DNA of 43,942 nt from Terriglobia bacterium (GTDB taxonomy: Bacteria > Acidobacteriota > Terriglobia > Bryobacterales > Bryobacteraceae): assembly GCA_020073265.1 (NCBI GenBank), contig JAIQFN010000048.1, positions 1 through 43,942 on the forward strand, in the 5' to 3' direction. Made by a program: the position numbers and the translations under genes. The notes beneath the pieces are model-generated. The model was not told the origin of the DNA. It saw only the letters and a list, made by a program, of their open reading frames with translations, and did not search any database. Numbering within the stretch: the stretch's first letter is position 1; every line of letters begins with the position of its first letter. Of this stretch, positions 1 to 7,067 are shown one piece after another.

Positions 1-168
1 AAGAGAATCGTTCGGGAGATCGCATCCGTCGATAGAGCGTGCACGGCATCAAGATCCGGCAAACGCCACTCTGATCCGCGGGTTATGCGTTGCAGCAGAA
101 CGCGGTCGGGCTCAGGCGCCCGCCGGGGTTCAATCGCAAGACGTTTCTCTACCTGAAAGAGCGATTCT
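1..168. other. Left edge, no gene supported
   Basis: Two forward frames stay open through this stretch, but neither gives a recognisable protein. It may hold the tail of a gene that begins outside the window, or the decayed 5' end of the hydrolase gene that follows. A CTG-AAA-GAG-CGA-TTC-TTT run just before position 170 would join the hydrolase frame (Glu-Pro-Glu-Thr-Gly) if one G were removed. The original start may therefore lie near 154 behind a frameshift; this is weak inference. Confidence 0.3.
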
Positions 169-942
169 TTGGAACCCGAGACAGGCGGGATCGTCCGGGA
201 TCAGGTGGTTTCCCTGTCCGGGGCCGGATTCCACGACATGGTCTCCGTTCTGAGGGGTGGCGACGAAGCCCGAGCTAAGATCGAAGACTGGATCTACCAT
301 CCGCCTCAGGGCGCCAGCTCGGCGCTAGACTCAGTGCGACTCCTCGCGCCCATCCCCCGTCCGCCCAGGTTGATCTGCATCGGTCTCAACTATCGCGACC
401 ACGCTCTGGAAGCCAAGATGGAAGTCCCCCAGGTTCCGACCGTCTTCTCGAAATTTCCCAGCTCAGTCATCGGACCCGGCCAGCCCATCGTCCTGCCGAA
501 AAATTCCGCCGAGCCGGACTATGAGGCCGAGTTTGCATTTGTCATTGGCACGGGTGGCCGACACATCGCCGCTGTGGATTGGAAGCGCCACGTCTTCGGC
601 TACACGATCGTCAACGATGTGAGCGCGCGCGACTTTCAACGCGCCAGCACGCAGTGGCTCATGGGCAAGACTTTCGACACCTTCGCGCCCATGGGCCCGC
701 ACATCGTGAGTGCGGACGAAATCGCCGACCCGCACGCTCTCGACATCAGCCTACGCATCAACGACCAAGAACTGCAGCGCTCCAATACTCGCGAGCTGAT
801 CTTCAAGATCCCTGAACTGGTGGCGTATCTGTCCAGCGTAATCACACTCGAACCCGGCGACGTAGTCTCCACCGGCACGCCAGCTGGAGTGGGCTTCGCA
901 CGCTGGCCGCGCCGCTACCTAAAGCCCGGAGATGACGTCGTC

Positions 943-984
943 GTCAGCCGGGTTGCGCAGTTCGCCGATTCCGGCCACGGTAGT
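943..984 (-). other. Micro-inverted segment of the FAH gene
   Basis: The minus strand of this roughly 42-nt block encodes TTVAGIGELRNPAD, which matches the canonical C-terminal strand of FAH proteins (a GIG-L-NP pattern). It sits exactly where that strand is missing from the plus-strand gene. Flipping the block after codon 940-942 gives KPGDDVV followed by TTVAGIGELRNP. The local sequence is rich in GTC/GAC repeats and in GGCCACGG/CCGTGG matches that could serve as short inverted repeats. Exact breakpoints are uncertain by a few bases. Confidence 0.65.
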
Positions 985-997
985 TGCCGAAGCGTGA

Positions 998-1057
998 AGC
1001 GTGAAAGTGGCCGTGGTTGGACTCGGGGTAATCGGTCTATGTACTGTTGGCGTGGCT
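998..1057 (+). pseudogene. Fragment of a medium-chain (zinc-type) dehydrogenase
   Basis: About 20 codons read SVKVAVVGLGVIGLCTVGVA, the dinucleotide-binding turn (GxGxxG) of medium-chain alcohol/polyol dehydrogenases, where it lies in mid-protein. The frame differs from that of the hydrolase upstream, and a TGA precedes it, so no protein is made. The fragment ends at GTGGCT, which is also the first six bases of the tRNA-derived repeat, so the two may be joined by microhomology. Assignment rests on this one motif. Confidence 0.5.
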
Positions 1058-1081
1058 CCCCGGCATGGATTCGAACCACGA
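1052..1081 (-). repeat. Partial tRNA-Gln 3' end, candidate left attachment site
   Basis: The 30 bp match the 3' end (T-arm, acceptor strand and CCA) of the complete tRNA-Gln at 9022-9095 in the same orientation. There are two mismatches, both at the edge of the T-loop, so the T-stem is still paired. No anticodon or D-arm lies next to it. A directly repeated tRNA 3' end is the hallmark left by tyrosine-recombinase integration. Confidence 0.7.
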
Positions 1082-1163
1082 ACTTGACAGGTTTTTGAAG
1101 TCTCACAACTTATTGATTCTACAAAGTCGTGGAAGTCGCCAAAGGTATCAAAAGCAGGTATCT

Positions 1164-1183
1164 GGTACAAAATCGGTACAAAA
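1164..1183. repeat. GTACAAAAT motif near left island end
   Basis: Two tandem GGTACAAAA units are separated by TC. A close relative lies about 40 bp inside the right end of the island. Placement just inside both tRNA-derived repeats suggests recombinase binding sites, but this is inference from position only. Confidence 0.35.
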
Positions 1184-1247
1184 CGCATTTCAGTGACGAC
1201 CAGCTGTTTCCACTCTAGACTGCTCTTTCTGAATGCGGACGGATGGA

Positions 1248-2015
1248 CTACTTCGCTGTATATCCACCGTCGATGATAAGCTCACTGCCCGTGATGAACT
1301 TCGCCTCGTCGGAGGCGAGGAAGACGACGGCCCAACCAATATCATCCGGCTCCCCTATGTGACCGAGGGGATGCAGCGCATCGATTTGTTTGCGGACTTC
1401 ATCGACAGCACCTTTATCGGACGCAAAAGTCTCGACCATGGGTGTCCAAATGAAGCCCGGGTGGATCGAGTTGACTCTGATCTTGTCCGCAGCGTAAATC
1501 AGTGCATCATTTTTTGTCATCAACCGCACCGCTCCTTTTGAGGCGTGGTAGGGAGGGACGTCGCCCGCACCGACGATTCCATAGATCGAGGACAAGTTGA
1601 TGATGCTGCCGGCTCCTGCGCGCTTCATGCATGGGATGACATGCTTTGTGCAGAAGAATACTCCCTTAACATTGACGGCCATCAGTTTGTCCCACTCCTC
1701 TTCGGAGACCTCGTGAGTGGGTTTGTTCGCGCCCGAGATGCCCGCGTTATTCACGAGTACATTGATTTGACCGAATGTCCGCTCCACATCGCCGAATACA
1801 GACTTCACCTCGGATTCCCTGCTGACATCCAAATGCCAGAATTACGCTCTTCCGCCAGCTCCCACTATTTCGTCAACCGCGCGACGTCCAGCGCCGTCGA
1901 GAACGTCTGTGAGCGCAACAGTTGCTCCTTCGCGAGCGAGGAGGTTGCAAGCCGAGCGTCCGATGCCTTGCGCGCCTCCAGTTACGACTGCCACTTTTCC
2001 AGCTACCCTGCTCAC
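1248..2015 (-). pseudogene. Short-chain dehydrogenase/reductase, broken by a nonsense codon
   Basis: Read from GTG at 2015, which has GGAGGGG eight bases upstream, the frame gives a full 255-residue SDR interrupted only at codon 58 (1842-1844) by TAA. The N-terminal part carries the NAD(P)-binding TGGAQGIG motif. The downstream part carries NNAG, the catalytic Ser (INLSSIYG) and Tyr-x3-Lys (YHASK), and the C-terminal IDGGYTAK. The context GGRA-stop-FWHLDV suggests a single change from GAA to TAA. The long downstream frame (TTG at 1832) lacks the cofactor motif, so it cannot replace the whole enzyme. A sequencing error or readthrough cannot be excluded. Confidence 0.8.
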
Positions 2016-2292
2016 GTATTACCCCTCCACCAGGCTGCGGTTCGATCGGCTGATTCGGTCACAACGCTGCCGCGTCCAGTGTCCCACTTGGGACGACTCC
2101 TTTGCGGAAGCATTCGCCTGCTCATTCAATCTCTACCACAGGAGAGGAAATAACATAGATCCTCACGGAAGGCAATTCAGGGGCGGGACACCGGCAGAGC
2201 GATTCGGGGTCCAGAGCATCAGGAAGAGCCTTGATGGCGTATTCCTGATGTGCTCGAATGGAAATGTCGGCCTAACGATGGGAGGCGGAATC

Positions 2293-2697
2293 ATGGCGGC
2301 TGAGGAAAATCCACAAACAGGACGAGAACACGAAGTCGGGGTTCTAGCCGCGCCGCTTCTGACACTGGACCTTAACCGCGAGATCGAACAGCTACGATCC
2401 GAAGGGCGCTGGCAGTCTGGACATACGGCAAGGACGCTCGCTAAATATCCCGATCTCCGCGTGGTGCTGATCGTTGTGAAAGCAGGCGGCCGCTTGGAAA
2501 AACATCGAGCCGAGGGCCGTATCTCAGTCCAGACTCTCGACGGACGAATCCGGTTCAATACAGCCGAACGGTCCGTAGAGCTTGCGGCTGGCCAAATGCT
2601 AATGCTAGAACGCGGTATTCCTCATGATGTTGAAGGCATCTTAGATAGCGCTTTCCTATTGACCATTGCTTGGCGCGATGCATCTTCGATCCGGTAG
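2293..2697 (+). CDS. Cupin-domain protein, intact copy
   Basis: This is a 134-residue single cupin of unknown substrate. ATG at 2293 is preceded by GGAGGCGG with good spacing; an in-frame ATG at 2278 lies upstream of that site and is less likely. The barrel is visible from VVLIVVKAGGRLEKHRAEGR (cupin motif 1, with one clear metal-type His) to AGQMLMLERGIPHDVE (motif 2). The DUF2945-type gene starts 10 bases after the stop, so the two are probably cotranscribed. A degraded second copy of this gene lies at 4933-5220. Small cupins of this kind are known in proteobacteria and acidobacteria, but a function cannot be assigned. Confidence 0.75.
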   Translation: MAAEENPQTGREHEVGVLAAPLLTLDLNREIEQLRSEGRWQSGHTARTLAKYPDLRVVLIVVKAGGRLEKHRAEGRISVQTLDGRIRFNTAERSVELAAGQMLMLERGIPHDVEGILDSAFLLTIAWRDASSIR

Positions 2698-2982
2698 CGA
2701 CGGAAAGATGCCCAAGACGTTCAAACGCGGTGATCACGTCGAATGGAATTCGGAAGCAGGTCGAGTTCGCGGCACTGTCATGAAGAAAGTCGTTTCCGAT
2801 GTGACGTTCAAGGGCTACACCCACCACGCCACCAAAGAAGAACCCCAGTATTTCATCAAGAGCGATAAAACGGACCACGTCGCAATTCACAAAGCCTCAG
2901 CGCTCCGGCTTTTGAAATTACCGGCCACCAAGAACCAGATGAGAACATCCCGAAAGCGAAGAACGAAACTTTGAGCGGTGTA
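2395..2982 (+). repeat. Direct repeat, copy 1 (cupin-DUF2945 module)
   Basis: This covers the last two thirds of the cupin gene and all of the DUF2945 gene. It aligns along its length with 4933-5517 as a diverged duplicate. Most differences are third-codon changes in the DUF2945 part, while the cupin part of copy 2 carries indels. Confidence 0.85.
2708..2974 (+). CDS. DUF2945 (HVA1/TUDOR-like) small protein
   Basis: This 88-residue protein starts at ATG 2708 just after GGAAAG. The KTFKRGDHVEWNSEAGRVRGTV opening and the TFKGYTHHATKEEPQYFIKSDKT core are diagnostic of DUF2945, a small beta-barrel fold related to Tudor/SH3 modules. Its bacterial role is unknown. The C-terminal tail is basic (SRKRRTKL). 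It sits directly behind the cupin gene, and the pair is duplicated downstream of the ABC transporter genes. Family assignment is confident; function is not known. Confidence 0.8.
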   Translation: MPKTFKRGDHVEWNSEAGRVRGTVMKKVVSDVTFKGYTHHATKEEPQYFIKSDKTDHVAIHKASALRLLKLPATKNQMRTSRKRRTKL

Positions 2983-3000
2983 AGCATATAAAGCTGCACT

Positions 3001-3081
3001 TCAATCGCGGCGTCCTTCTACTGTCGATCCGAGCAGGAGCACTCCACAGAGGATATGGCAGTCCCGCGATCCGATTGGCCG
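3001..3081 (-). pseudogene. Stray copy of the HPP-family gene 3' end
   Basis: The minus strand encodes NRIAGLPYPLWSAPARIDS, nearly identical to the C-terminus of the HPP-family protein at 6447-7067 (NRLAGLPYPFWSAPAQIDS). The nucleotide match extends over about 80 bp against 6433-6513. No other part of the HPP gene is present here. It is a remnant of a duplication that probably also produced the two cupin-DUF2945 copies. The rest of 2975-3261 shows no gene. Confidence 0.75.
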
Positions 3082-3261
3082 GCCGCGACATTGCATATCG
3101 ATACGCCATTGGCGATTCGCCATTGTTTTGGATTTCCGGCAGAGGTATACAGGTGCGGATTGGTGGCGGGGCGAGGTTGGGCGCACCGGCCACCCACATC
3201 ATGCAGAAGACCTCGTTACCGGCAATGATGGAGATAGCTCAGTGAAAGGCGTAGCCTTGCT

Positions 3262-4080
3262 TTGAACGGTTCGTTATCAGAAAGAAATGTCATTGATCCG
3301 AAGCTTGTCGTCGAGACATCCATGCTCACCCGCCGATTCGGTGCCTTCACCGCTGTCGACAGCGTCTCCTTTTATGTGCGGGCGGGTGAGATATTCGGTC
3401 TCATCGGGCCGAACGGTGCTGGCAAGACCACTCTTGTCAAGATGTTGACGACGATGCTCCCGCCGAGTTCGGGGCAGGGTCTGGTCGCCGGATTCGATAT
3501 CGCTAAACAGCCGGCACAGGTGCGCAAGCGCATCGGTTACGTGCCGCAGCTCCTGTCCGCGGACCGCGAACTGACCGGATACGAGAACCTTCTCCTCTCT
3601 TCGCGCCTTTATCTGATTCCCGCCGCCGAACGCGAAAAGAAGATCGAGCTCGCCCTTAACATGATGGGACTTACGGAGGTGCGCGACCGTCTCGCGCGCG
3701 ATTATTCGGGAGGCATGCTGCGCCGCCTCGAAATCGCACAAAGCACGATGCACCAACCGGCGATCCTCTTCCTCGACGAGCCGACCGTGGGCCTCGATCC
3801 CGACGGGCGCAATACTGTTTGGGACCACGTCCGTTCGCTACGTCAGCAAACCGGAGCCGCGATTGTCATGACGACGCATTACATGGATGAGGCTGAGGAG
3901 CTGTGCGACCGCGTTGCGGTGATGCACAATGCGCGCTTTGCGGCAATCGGCACGCCGAAGGAGCTCTGCGCGCTCGTCGGTCCGCAGGCCACGCTCGACG
4001 ATGTCTTCGTCGCGCTGACCGGTCATGAGGTGAAGAAAGGAGATGAGCACGATGCAGGGCGCCCCAGCCTTAACCGGTGA
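3262..4080 (+). CDS. ABC transporter ATP-binding protein, DrrA/NodI-like
   Basis: This is the cytoplasmic ATPase of an ABC-2-type exporter of unknown substrate. In the 272-residue frame, Walker A is GPNGAGKTT (49-57), the Q-loop region is GYVPQ, the signature is YSGGM (148-152), Walker B is ILFLDEP (168-174), and the H-loop is TTHYMDEAEELCDR. This order and the short C-terminal tail fit the DrrA/NodI exporter group. The listed start is TTG at 3262; ATG at 3322 (residue 21), just before the conserved LTRRFGAFTAVD strand, is a good alternative. The frame overlaps the permease gene, as is usual for coupled exporter pairs. The pair lies between the two cupin-DUF2945 repeats and may have arrived separately. 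Confidence 0.9.
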   Translation: MNGSLSERNVIDPKLVVETSMLTRRFGAFTAVDSVSFYVRAGEIFGLIGPNGAGKTTLVKMLTTMLPPSSGQGLVAGFDIAKQPAQVRKRIGYVPQLLSADRELTGYENLLLSSRLYLIPAAEREKKIELALNMMGLTEVRDRLARDYSGGMLRRLEIAQSTMHQPAILFLDEPTVGLDPDGRNTVWDHVRSLRQQTGAAIVMTTHYMDEAEELCDRVAVMHNARFAAIGTPKELCALVGPQATLDDVFVALTGHEVKKGDEHDAGRPSLNR

Positions 4081-4876
4081 ACCGGACAGACGTTTTGTTT
4101 ACACTGCGCGTGATTACGCGACCCACATCATGGCCGTCGCAGACGCGGAAATTCGCAAATTGCGCCACGATCCCTGGGAACTAGTGAGCCGCGCCGTCCA
4201 ACCGATCCTCTGGCTCGTGCTGTTCGGCGAAGTCATGGCGCAGGTCCGCGGACTTTCGTCGGACTCGCAACGATATTTGGATTTTCTTGCACCGGGTATT
4301 CTGGCGCAGAGCGTCTTGTTTGTGGCCATCTTTTACGGAATATCGGCCATTTGGGAGCGCGATCTCGGGGTGCTTCATCGCTACATGGTCAGCCCGGCGC
4401 CACGCAGCGCGCTTGTGATCGGCAAGGCCCTGTCCTCCAGCATCCGCGGCCTGTCGCAGGCGCTCGTGATCTACTTTTGCGCGGCCCTGATGGGCGTGGC
4501 CCTTAACTTTGATCCGGCTCATATCATCGTTGTCGTGCTCCTGATTGTCATCGGTTCGGGCCTGTTTTCGACGTTTTCGCTGATCATCGCCTGCATTGTC
4601 AAAACCCGTGAGCGTTTCATGGGCATTGGGCAGGTCCTGACCATGCCGATTTTCTTCGCCAGCAACGCCATCTATCCTATAAGCCTGATGCCTGGCTGGC
4701 TTAAGACGGTTTCATCGCTCAATCCGCTCACCTATGAGGTTGACGGTCTGCGCGCGATGATGCTCAAGGGCGGCGTGAGCAGCTTCGGTATCGCCACCGA
4801 CTTTTCGGTATTGCTCGCCTGCGCTGCGATCGTTACGATGGTTGCCACTGCGATGTACCCGCGCATGACACGGTGA
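4052..4876 (+). CDS. ABC-2 type permease, DrrB/NodJ-like
   Basis: This is the membrane partner of the preceding ATPase. About six hydrophobic segments are visible, starting with IQ-LWLVLFGEVMAQV and ending near the C-terminus. The ABC-2 signature is present: LAPGILAQSVLF, a central RERFMGIGQVLTMPIFFASNAIYP, and LNPLTYEVDGLR. I chose ATG 4052 because AAAGGAG (4036-4042) sits nine bases upstream; ATG 4043 abuts that site. From 4052 the protein is 274 residues. It overlaps the ATPase frame by 29 bases, consistent with translational coupling. The substrate may be a drug, lipid or polysaccharide; nothing in the sequence decides this. Confidence 0.88.
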   Translation: MQGAPALTGEPDRRFVYTARDYATHIMAVADAEIRKLRHDPWELVSRAVQPILWLVLFGEVMAQVRGLSSDSQRYLDFLAPGILAQSVLFVAIFYGISAIWERDLGVLHRYMVSPAPRSALVIGKALSSSIRGLSQALVIYFCAALMGVALNFDPAHIIVVVLLIVIGSGLFSTFSLIIACIVKTRERFMGIGQVLTMPIFFASNAIYPISLMPGWLKTVSSLNPLTYEVDGLRAMMLKGGVSSFGIATDFSVLLACAAIVTMVATAMYPRMTR

Positions 4877-4932
4877 CGGCTTTATAGCCTTCTCACGCGC
4901 GTGGATTGCCACCACGGCCTCTTACGATTAGC

Positions 4933-5220
4933 CGATCCGAAGGGCGCTGGCAGCCTGGGCATACAGCAAAGACGCTCGCCAAATATCCCGACCTCCGCGT
5001 CGTCCTGATCGTTATGAAGGCTGGCGGGCGCTTGGAAAACATCGAGCCGAGGGGCGTATCTCAGTCCAGACTCTCGACGGACGAATCCGGTTCAATACAG
5101 CCAACGGTCCATAGAGCTTGCGGCTGGCCAAATGCTAACGCTAGAACGCAGTATTCCTCATGACGTTGAAAGCGCGGCTGACAGCGCTTTTCTCCTGACC
5201 ATTGCTTGGCCGCATGGATC
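4933..5220 (+). pseudogene. Degraded second copy of the cupin gene
   Basis: This aligns with 2395-2690 of the intact cupin gene but lacks the first third, including the start. One A is missing from the AAAAA run (near 5037) and one G near 5103, so the frame is shifted twice. SEGRWQ-GHTAKTLAKYPDLRVVLIVMKAGGRLE is still readable before the first shift, and the final strand (FLLTIAW) survives in another frame. It is non-functional and marks the duplicated module. Confidence 0.85.
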
Positions 5221-5244
5221 TCCCGCTCGGTAGCGACGCAAGAG

Positions 5245-5451
5245 ATGGCCAAGACGTTCAAACCCGGCGATCATGTAGCCTGGAATTCGGAAGCAGGCCG
5301 AGTCAGCGGCACTGTCATAAAGAAAGTGTTTTCCGACGTGAAATTCAAGGGCTACACCCACCACGCCACCAAAGAGGAGCCCCAGTATTTCATCGAAAGC
5401 GATAAAACCGATCACGTCGCAATTCACAAAGCTCAGCACTTCGGCTTTTGA
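5245..5451 (+). CDS. DUF2945-like protein, second copy with shifted C-terminus
   Basis: The 68-residue frame from ATG 5245 keeps the whole conserved DUF2945 core (FKPGDHVAWNSEAGRVSGTV to YFIESDKTDHVAIHKA). A one-base deletion near 5432 relative to the first copy replaces the basic tail with QHFGF and an early stop. Upstream there is only the decayed cupin copy, but GCAAGAG before the ATG could act as a weak ribosome site. Most differences from copy 1 in the core are synonymous or conservative, so the product may still fold. Confidence 0.6.
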   Translation: MAKTFKPGDHVAWNSEAGRVSGTVIKKVFSDVKFKGYTHHATKEEPQYFIESDKTDHVAIHKAQHFGF

Positions 5452-5656
5452 AATCATCGGCCCGAAAGAACCCGACGGGAACATCTCGAAAACCAAGAAC
5501 AAAAACTTGAGGAGGTGAGCCTGCCGGACCGAGGTCACACAGGTTGAGTTTGCCAAACGCTGCTGATTTTCTCGGGCCTGGCAATTTAAGCTCCGGCAGG
5601 GATTCCGTCGAGATGTTGCGAGGCTCGAAGGCGAGAGGAATAATGGGAGGAGGCGT

Positions 5657-5920
5657 ATGGATATTCTCGACTCAATCGCGATCTTGATTCCGTGTGTCGT
5701 CTGCGGCGGGCGTTACGAGGTGACTCTTAAACAGGTGGCACTCTCACAGAAGATGATGCACGATGGATGCCCGGTCCATGATGAAAGGGAATGCCCTCCC
5801 CTGTATTATGCTCCGCTGATCGACCGCCAATTGGCCCAGGACTTTCGGGAACTCTGGGCACGCCTCGAACAGGAAGCGCAGGCGGCAGGCGGCGAATTGA
5901 GACTGCACGGCACATTGTAA
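5657..5920 (+). CDS. Small Cys-containing hypothetical protein
   Basis: This 87-residue protein starts at ATG 5657 with GGGAGGAGG upstream, an excellent ribosome site. The N-terminus is hydrophobic and leads into PCVVCGGRYEV, followed by DGCPVHDERECPP. Together these give a CxxC plus two further Cys and a His, a pattern that could bind a metal. The second half is a predicted helix (DFRELWARLEQEAQAAGGE). I do not recognise the family. It lies between the DUF2945 copy and another cupin gene on the same strand. Confidence 0.6.
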   Translation: MDILDSIAILIPCVVCGGRYEVTLKQVALSQKMMHDGCPVHDERECPPLYYAPLIDRQLAQDFRELWARLEQEAQAAGGELRLHGTL

Positions 5921-5941
5921 TTGAGCGGAAAGATTCCGAGT

Positions 5942-6289
5942 ATGGACTTGCAAAAAGGACAGAGCAAGGCAGAAATGCCTGCCGCAGAAGTCATCGGTAT
6001 CGCAGGCCTGGTGAGTTATCAGGACGGGTCCGTTATCAGCCGAACACTGCTCAAACGAACGACCGGTACGGTCACACTGTTCGCCTTCGACGAGGGCGAA
6101 GGGCTCAGCGAACATTCTGCGGCATTTGATGCATTGGTACACGTTCTGGAGGGCGAAGCGGACATCACGATTTCCGGCAAGATGCTGCGTATTCACGCCA
6201 CCGAGGCGGTGCTCCTGCCGGCGAACCAGCCACATGCGGTCAAGGCGATCACCAGGTTCAAGATGCTGTTAATAATGATCCGATCCTGA
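5942..6289 (+). CDS. Cupin-domain protein (quercetinase-like fold)
   Basis: This is a 115-residue single-domain cupin. ATG 5942 is preferred over a TTG at 5921 because family members begin MDLQKGQSKAE. Cupin motif 1 is EGEGLSEHSAAFDALVHVLEGEADI, and motif 2 is AVLLPANQPHAVKAI. The His residues present could bind one metal, but the substrate is unknown. It is unrelated in detail to the cupin at 2293, so the island carries two different cupin types. The preceding gene ends about 20 bases upstream, so cotranscription is likely. Confidence 0.75.
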   Translation: MDLQKGQSKAEMPAAEVIGIAGLVSYQDGSVISRTLLKRTTGTVTLFAFDEGEGLSEHSAAFDALVHVLEGEADITISGKMLRIHATEAVLLPANQPHAVKAITRFKMLLIMIRS

Positions 6290-6446
6290 CCAGAGCACCG
6301 ATATCAGTTGCTCTGCGCAGGGACAGCCTAGCTTTTCCCAGTTTCCTCCGGAAATCGTGGAAGGCAAGCGCATCGGGCAACAGGGCGGATCAGCGGAGTG
6401 AATTCATGATGCTGTCGAGCAAAGGGGTGAGCTCAATATAGCGGCG

Positions 6447-7067
6447 TCAATCACTGTCGATCTGAGCGGGAGCGCTCCAGAACGGATATGGCAGTCCTGC
6501 GAGCCGATTGATCGCGAGAGCCTGGGCAACGAGCAGGAACACCGCCACCTCGATAATGGCCAGTTCGCTCGGTTTCGAAATAATTCCGAGGGAAACGATC
6601 AGCGTTGTCGCGCCGGCCGGCGGATGGCTAACGTCGAGAAGAACCATGAACGCGCCTGTCGCTGAGAGTGAAAGAGCCGCTGCCAGCACTCTTGGCCAGA
6701 AGATTCCCGGATGCTCTCCGAATGGCAGTGCGCCGGCGCCGGTGACAGCAAATGCCGCATAACCGCAGACGAGGCCAATAACATGGCCAATGATAGTATT
6801 TCGCGGACTCGACGTCCTTCCAAGAGGGGTAAAGAACAGAAGATATGCCGTGGGTCCGAGTGAGGGGAAGACAAAGGGGTTCCGGCTCACGAGCGCGAGA
6901 ACCGCTAACAGGCCGATGGTGACGAACCCGTTCACAAACACGTAGAGAGAGTGAACAAGTCGCGGCGGAAAGTGGAGCAACAGCCAGTCGAGTCTTAATT
7001 TTCGGAAGAACGAAACGACATGATCGGCGCTCGCCTCTTGCTGCGCGAAAGAATCGCGGTTCTGCAT
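6447..7067 (-). CDS. HPP-family integral membrane protein
   Basis: This 206-residue protein has an N-terminal cytosolic stretch and four to five hydrophobic segments. The signature FPSLGPTAYLLFF and the SHPPAGATTLIVSLG motif that names the HPP family are both present. Some HPP proteins have been linked to nitrite transport in cyanobacteria and plastids; whether this one transports an anion is unknown. ATG 7067 overlaps the TGA of the upstream oxidoreductase gene by one base (TGATG), which indicates coupled translation. A stray copy of its last 20 codons lies at 3001-3081. Confidence 0.85.
   Translation of the reverse strand: MQNRDSFAQQEASADHVVSFFRKLRLDWLLLHFPPRLVHSLYVFVNGFVTIGLLAVLALVSRNPFVFPSLGPTAYLLFFTPLGRTSSPRNTIIGHVIGLVCGYAAFAVTGAGALPFGEHPGIFWPRVLAAALSLSATGAFMVLLDVSHPPAGATTLIVSLGIISKPSELAIIEVAVFLLVAQALAINRLAGLPYPFWSAPAQIDSD

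Larger units (their letters stand above)
169..1098 (+). pseudogene. Fumarylacetoacetate hydrolase (FAH) family protein, 3' end scrambled
   Basis: FAH-family enzymes cleave or hydrate diketo acids in aromatic and sugar-acid catabolism using a divalent metal. The core is clear: GLNYRDHALE at about residues 72-81, a metal-ligand region around DYEAEFAFVIG, NDVSARDFQ, a K-TFDTF-PMGP segment, and STGTPAGVG near residue 235. The only available start is a TTG, and the usual N-terminal strand looks incomplete. After KPGDD at about residue 256 the frame stops looking like the family. The expected C-terminal strand (GIGELRNP) is instead encoded on the opposite strand over about 943-984. Reading then runs through a dehydrogenase fragment and into tRNA-like DNA before stopping. 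The gene is most likely inactive. Family assignment is secure; the exact ends are not. Confidence 0.8.
4933..5517 (+). repeat. Direct repeat, copy 2 (decayed cupin-DUF2945 module)
   Basis: This is the partner of the repeat at 2395-2982. The segment between the copies holds the HPP remnant and the ABC exporter genes. Homologous recombination between the copies would delete the exporter genes and leave a single module. Confidence 0.85.

Noticed and set aside
90-278. 62-codon plus-strand frame at the left edge
   Set aside because: It overlaps the FAH frame and its Arg/Gly-rich translation has no family features; it is probably an out-of-frame shadow, apart from the few codons that may belong to a frameshifted FAH start.
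919-1188. Minus-strand frame spanning the tRNA piece and the inverted FAH block
   Set aside because: It contains the inverted FAH codons, but the rest is translation of tRNA-derived and noncoding DNA; it is not a gene.
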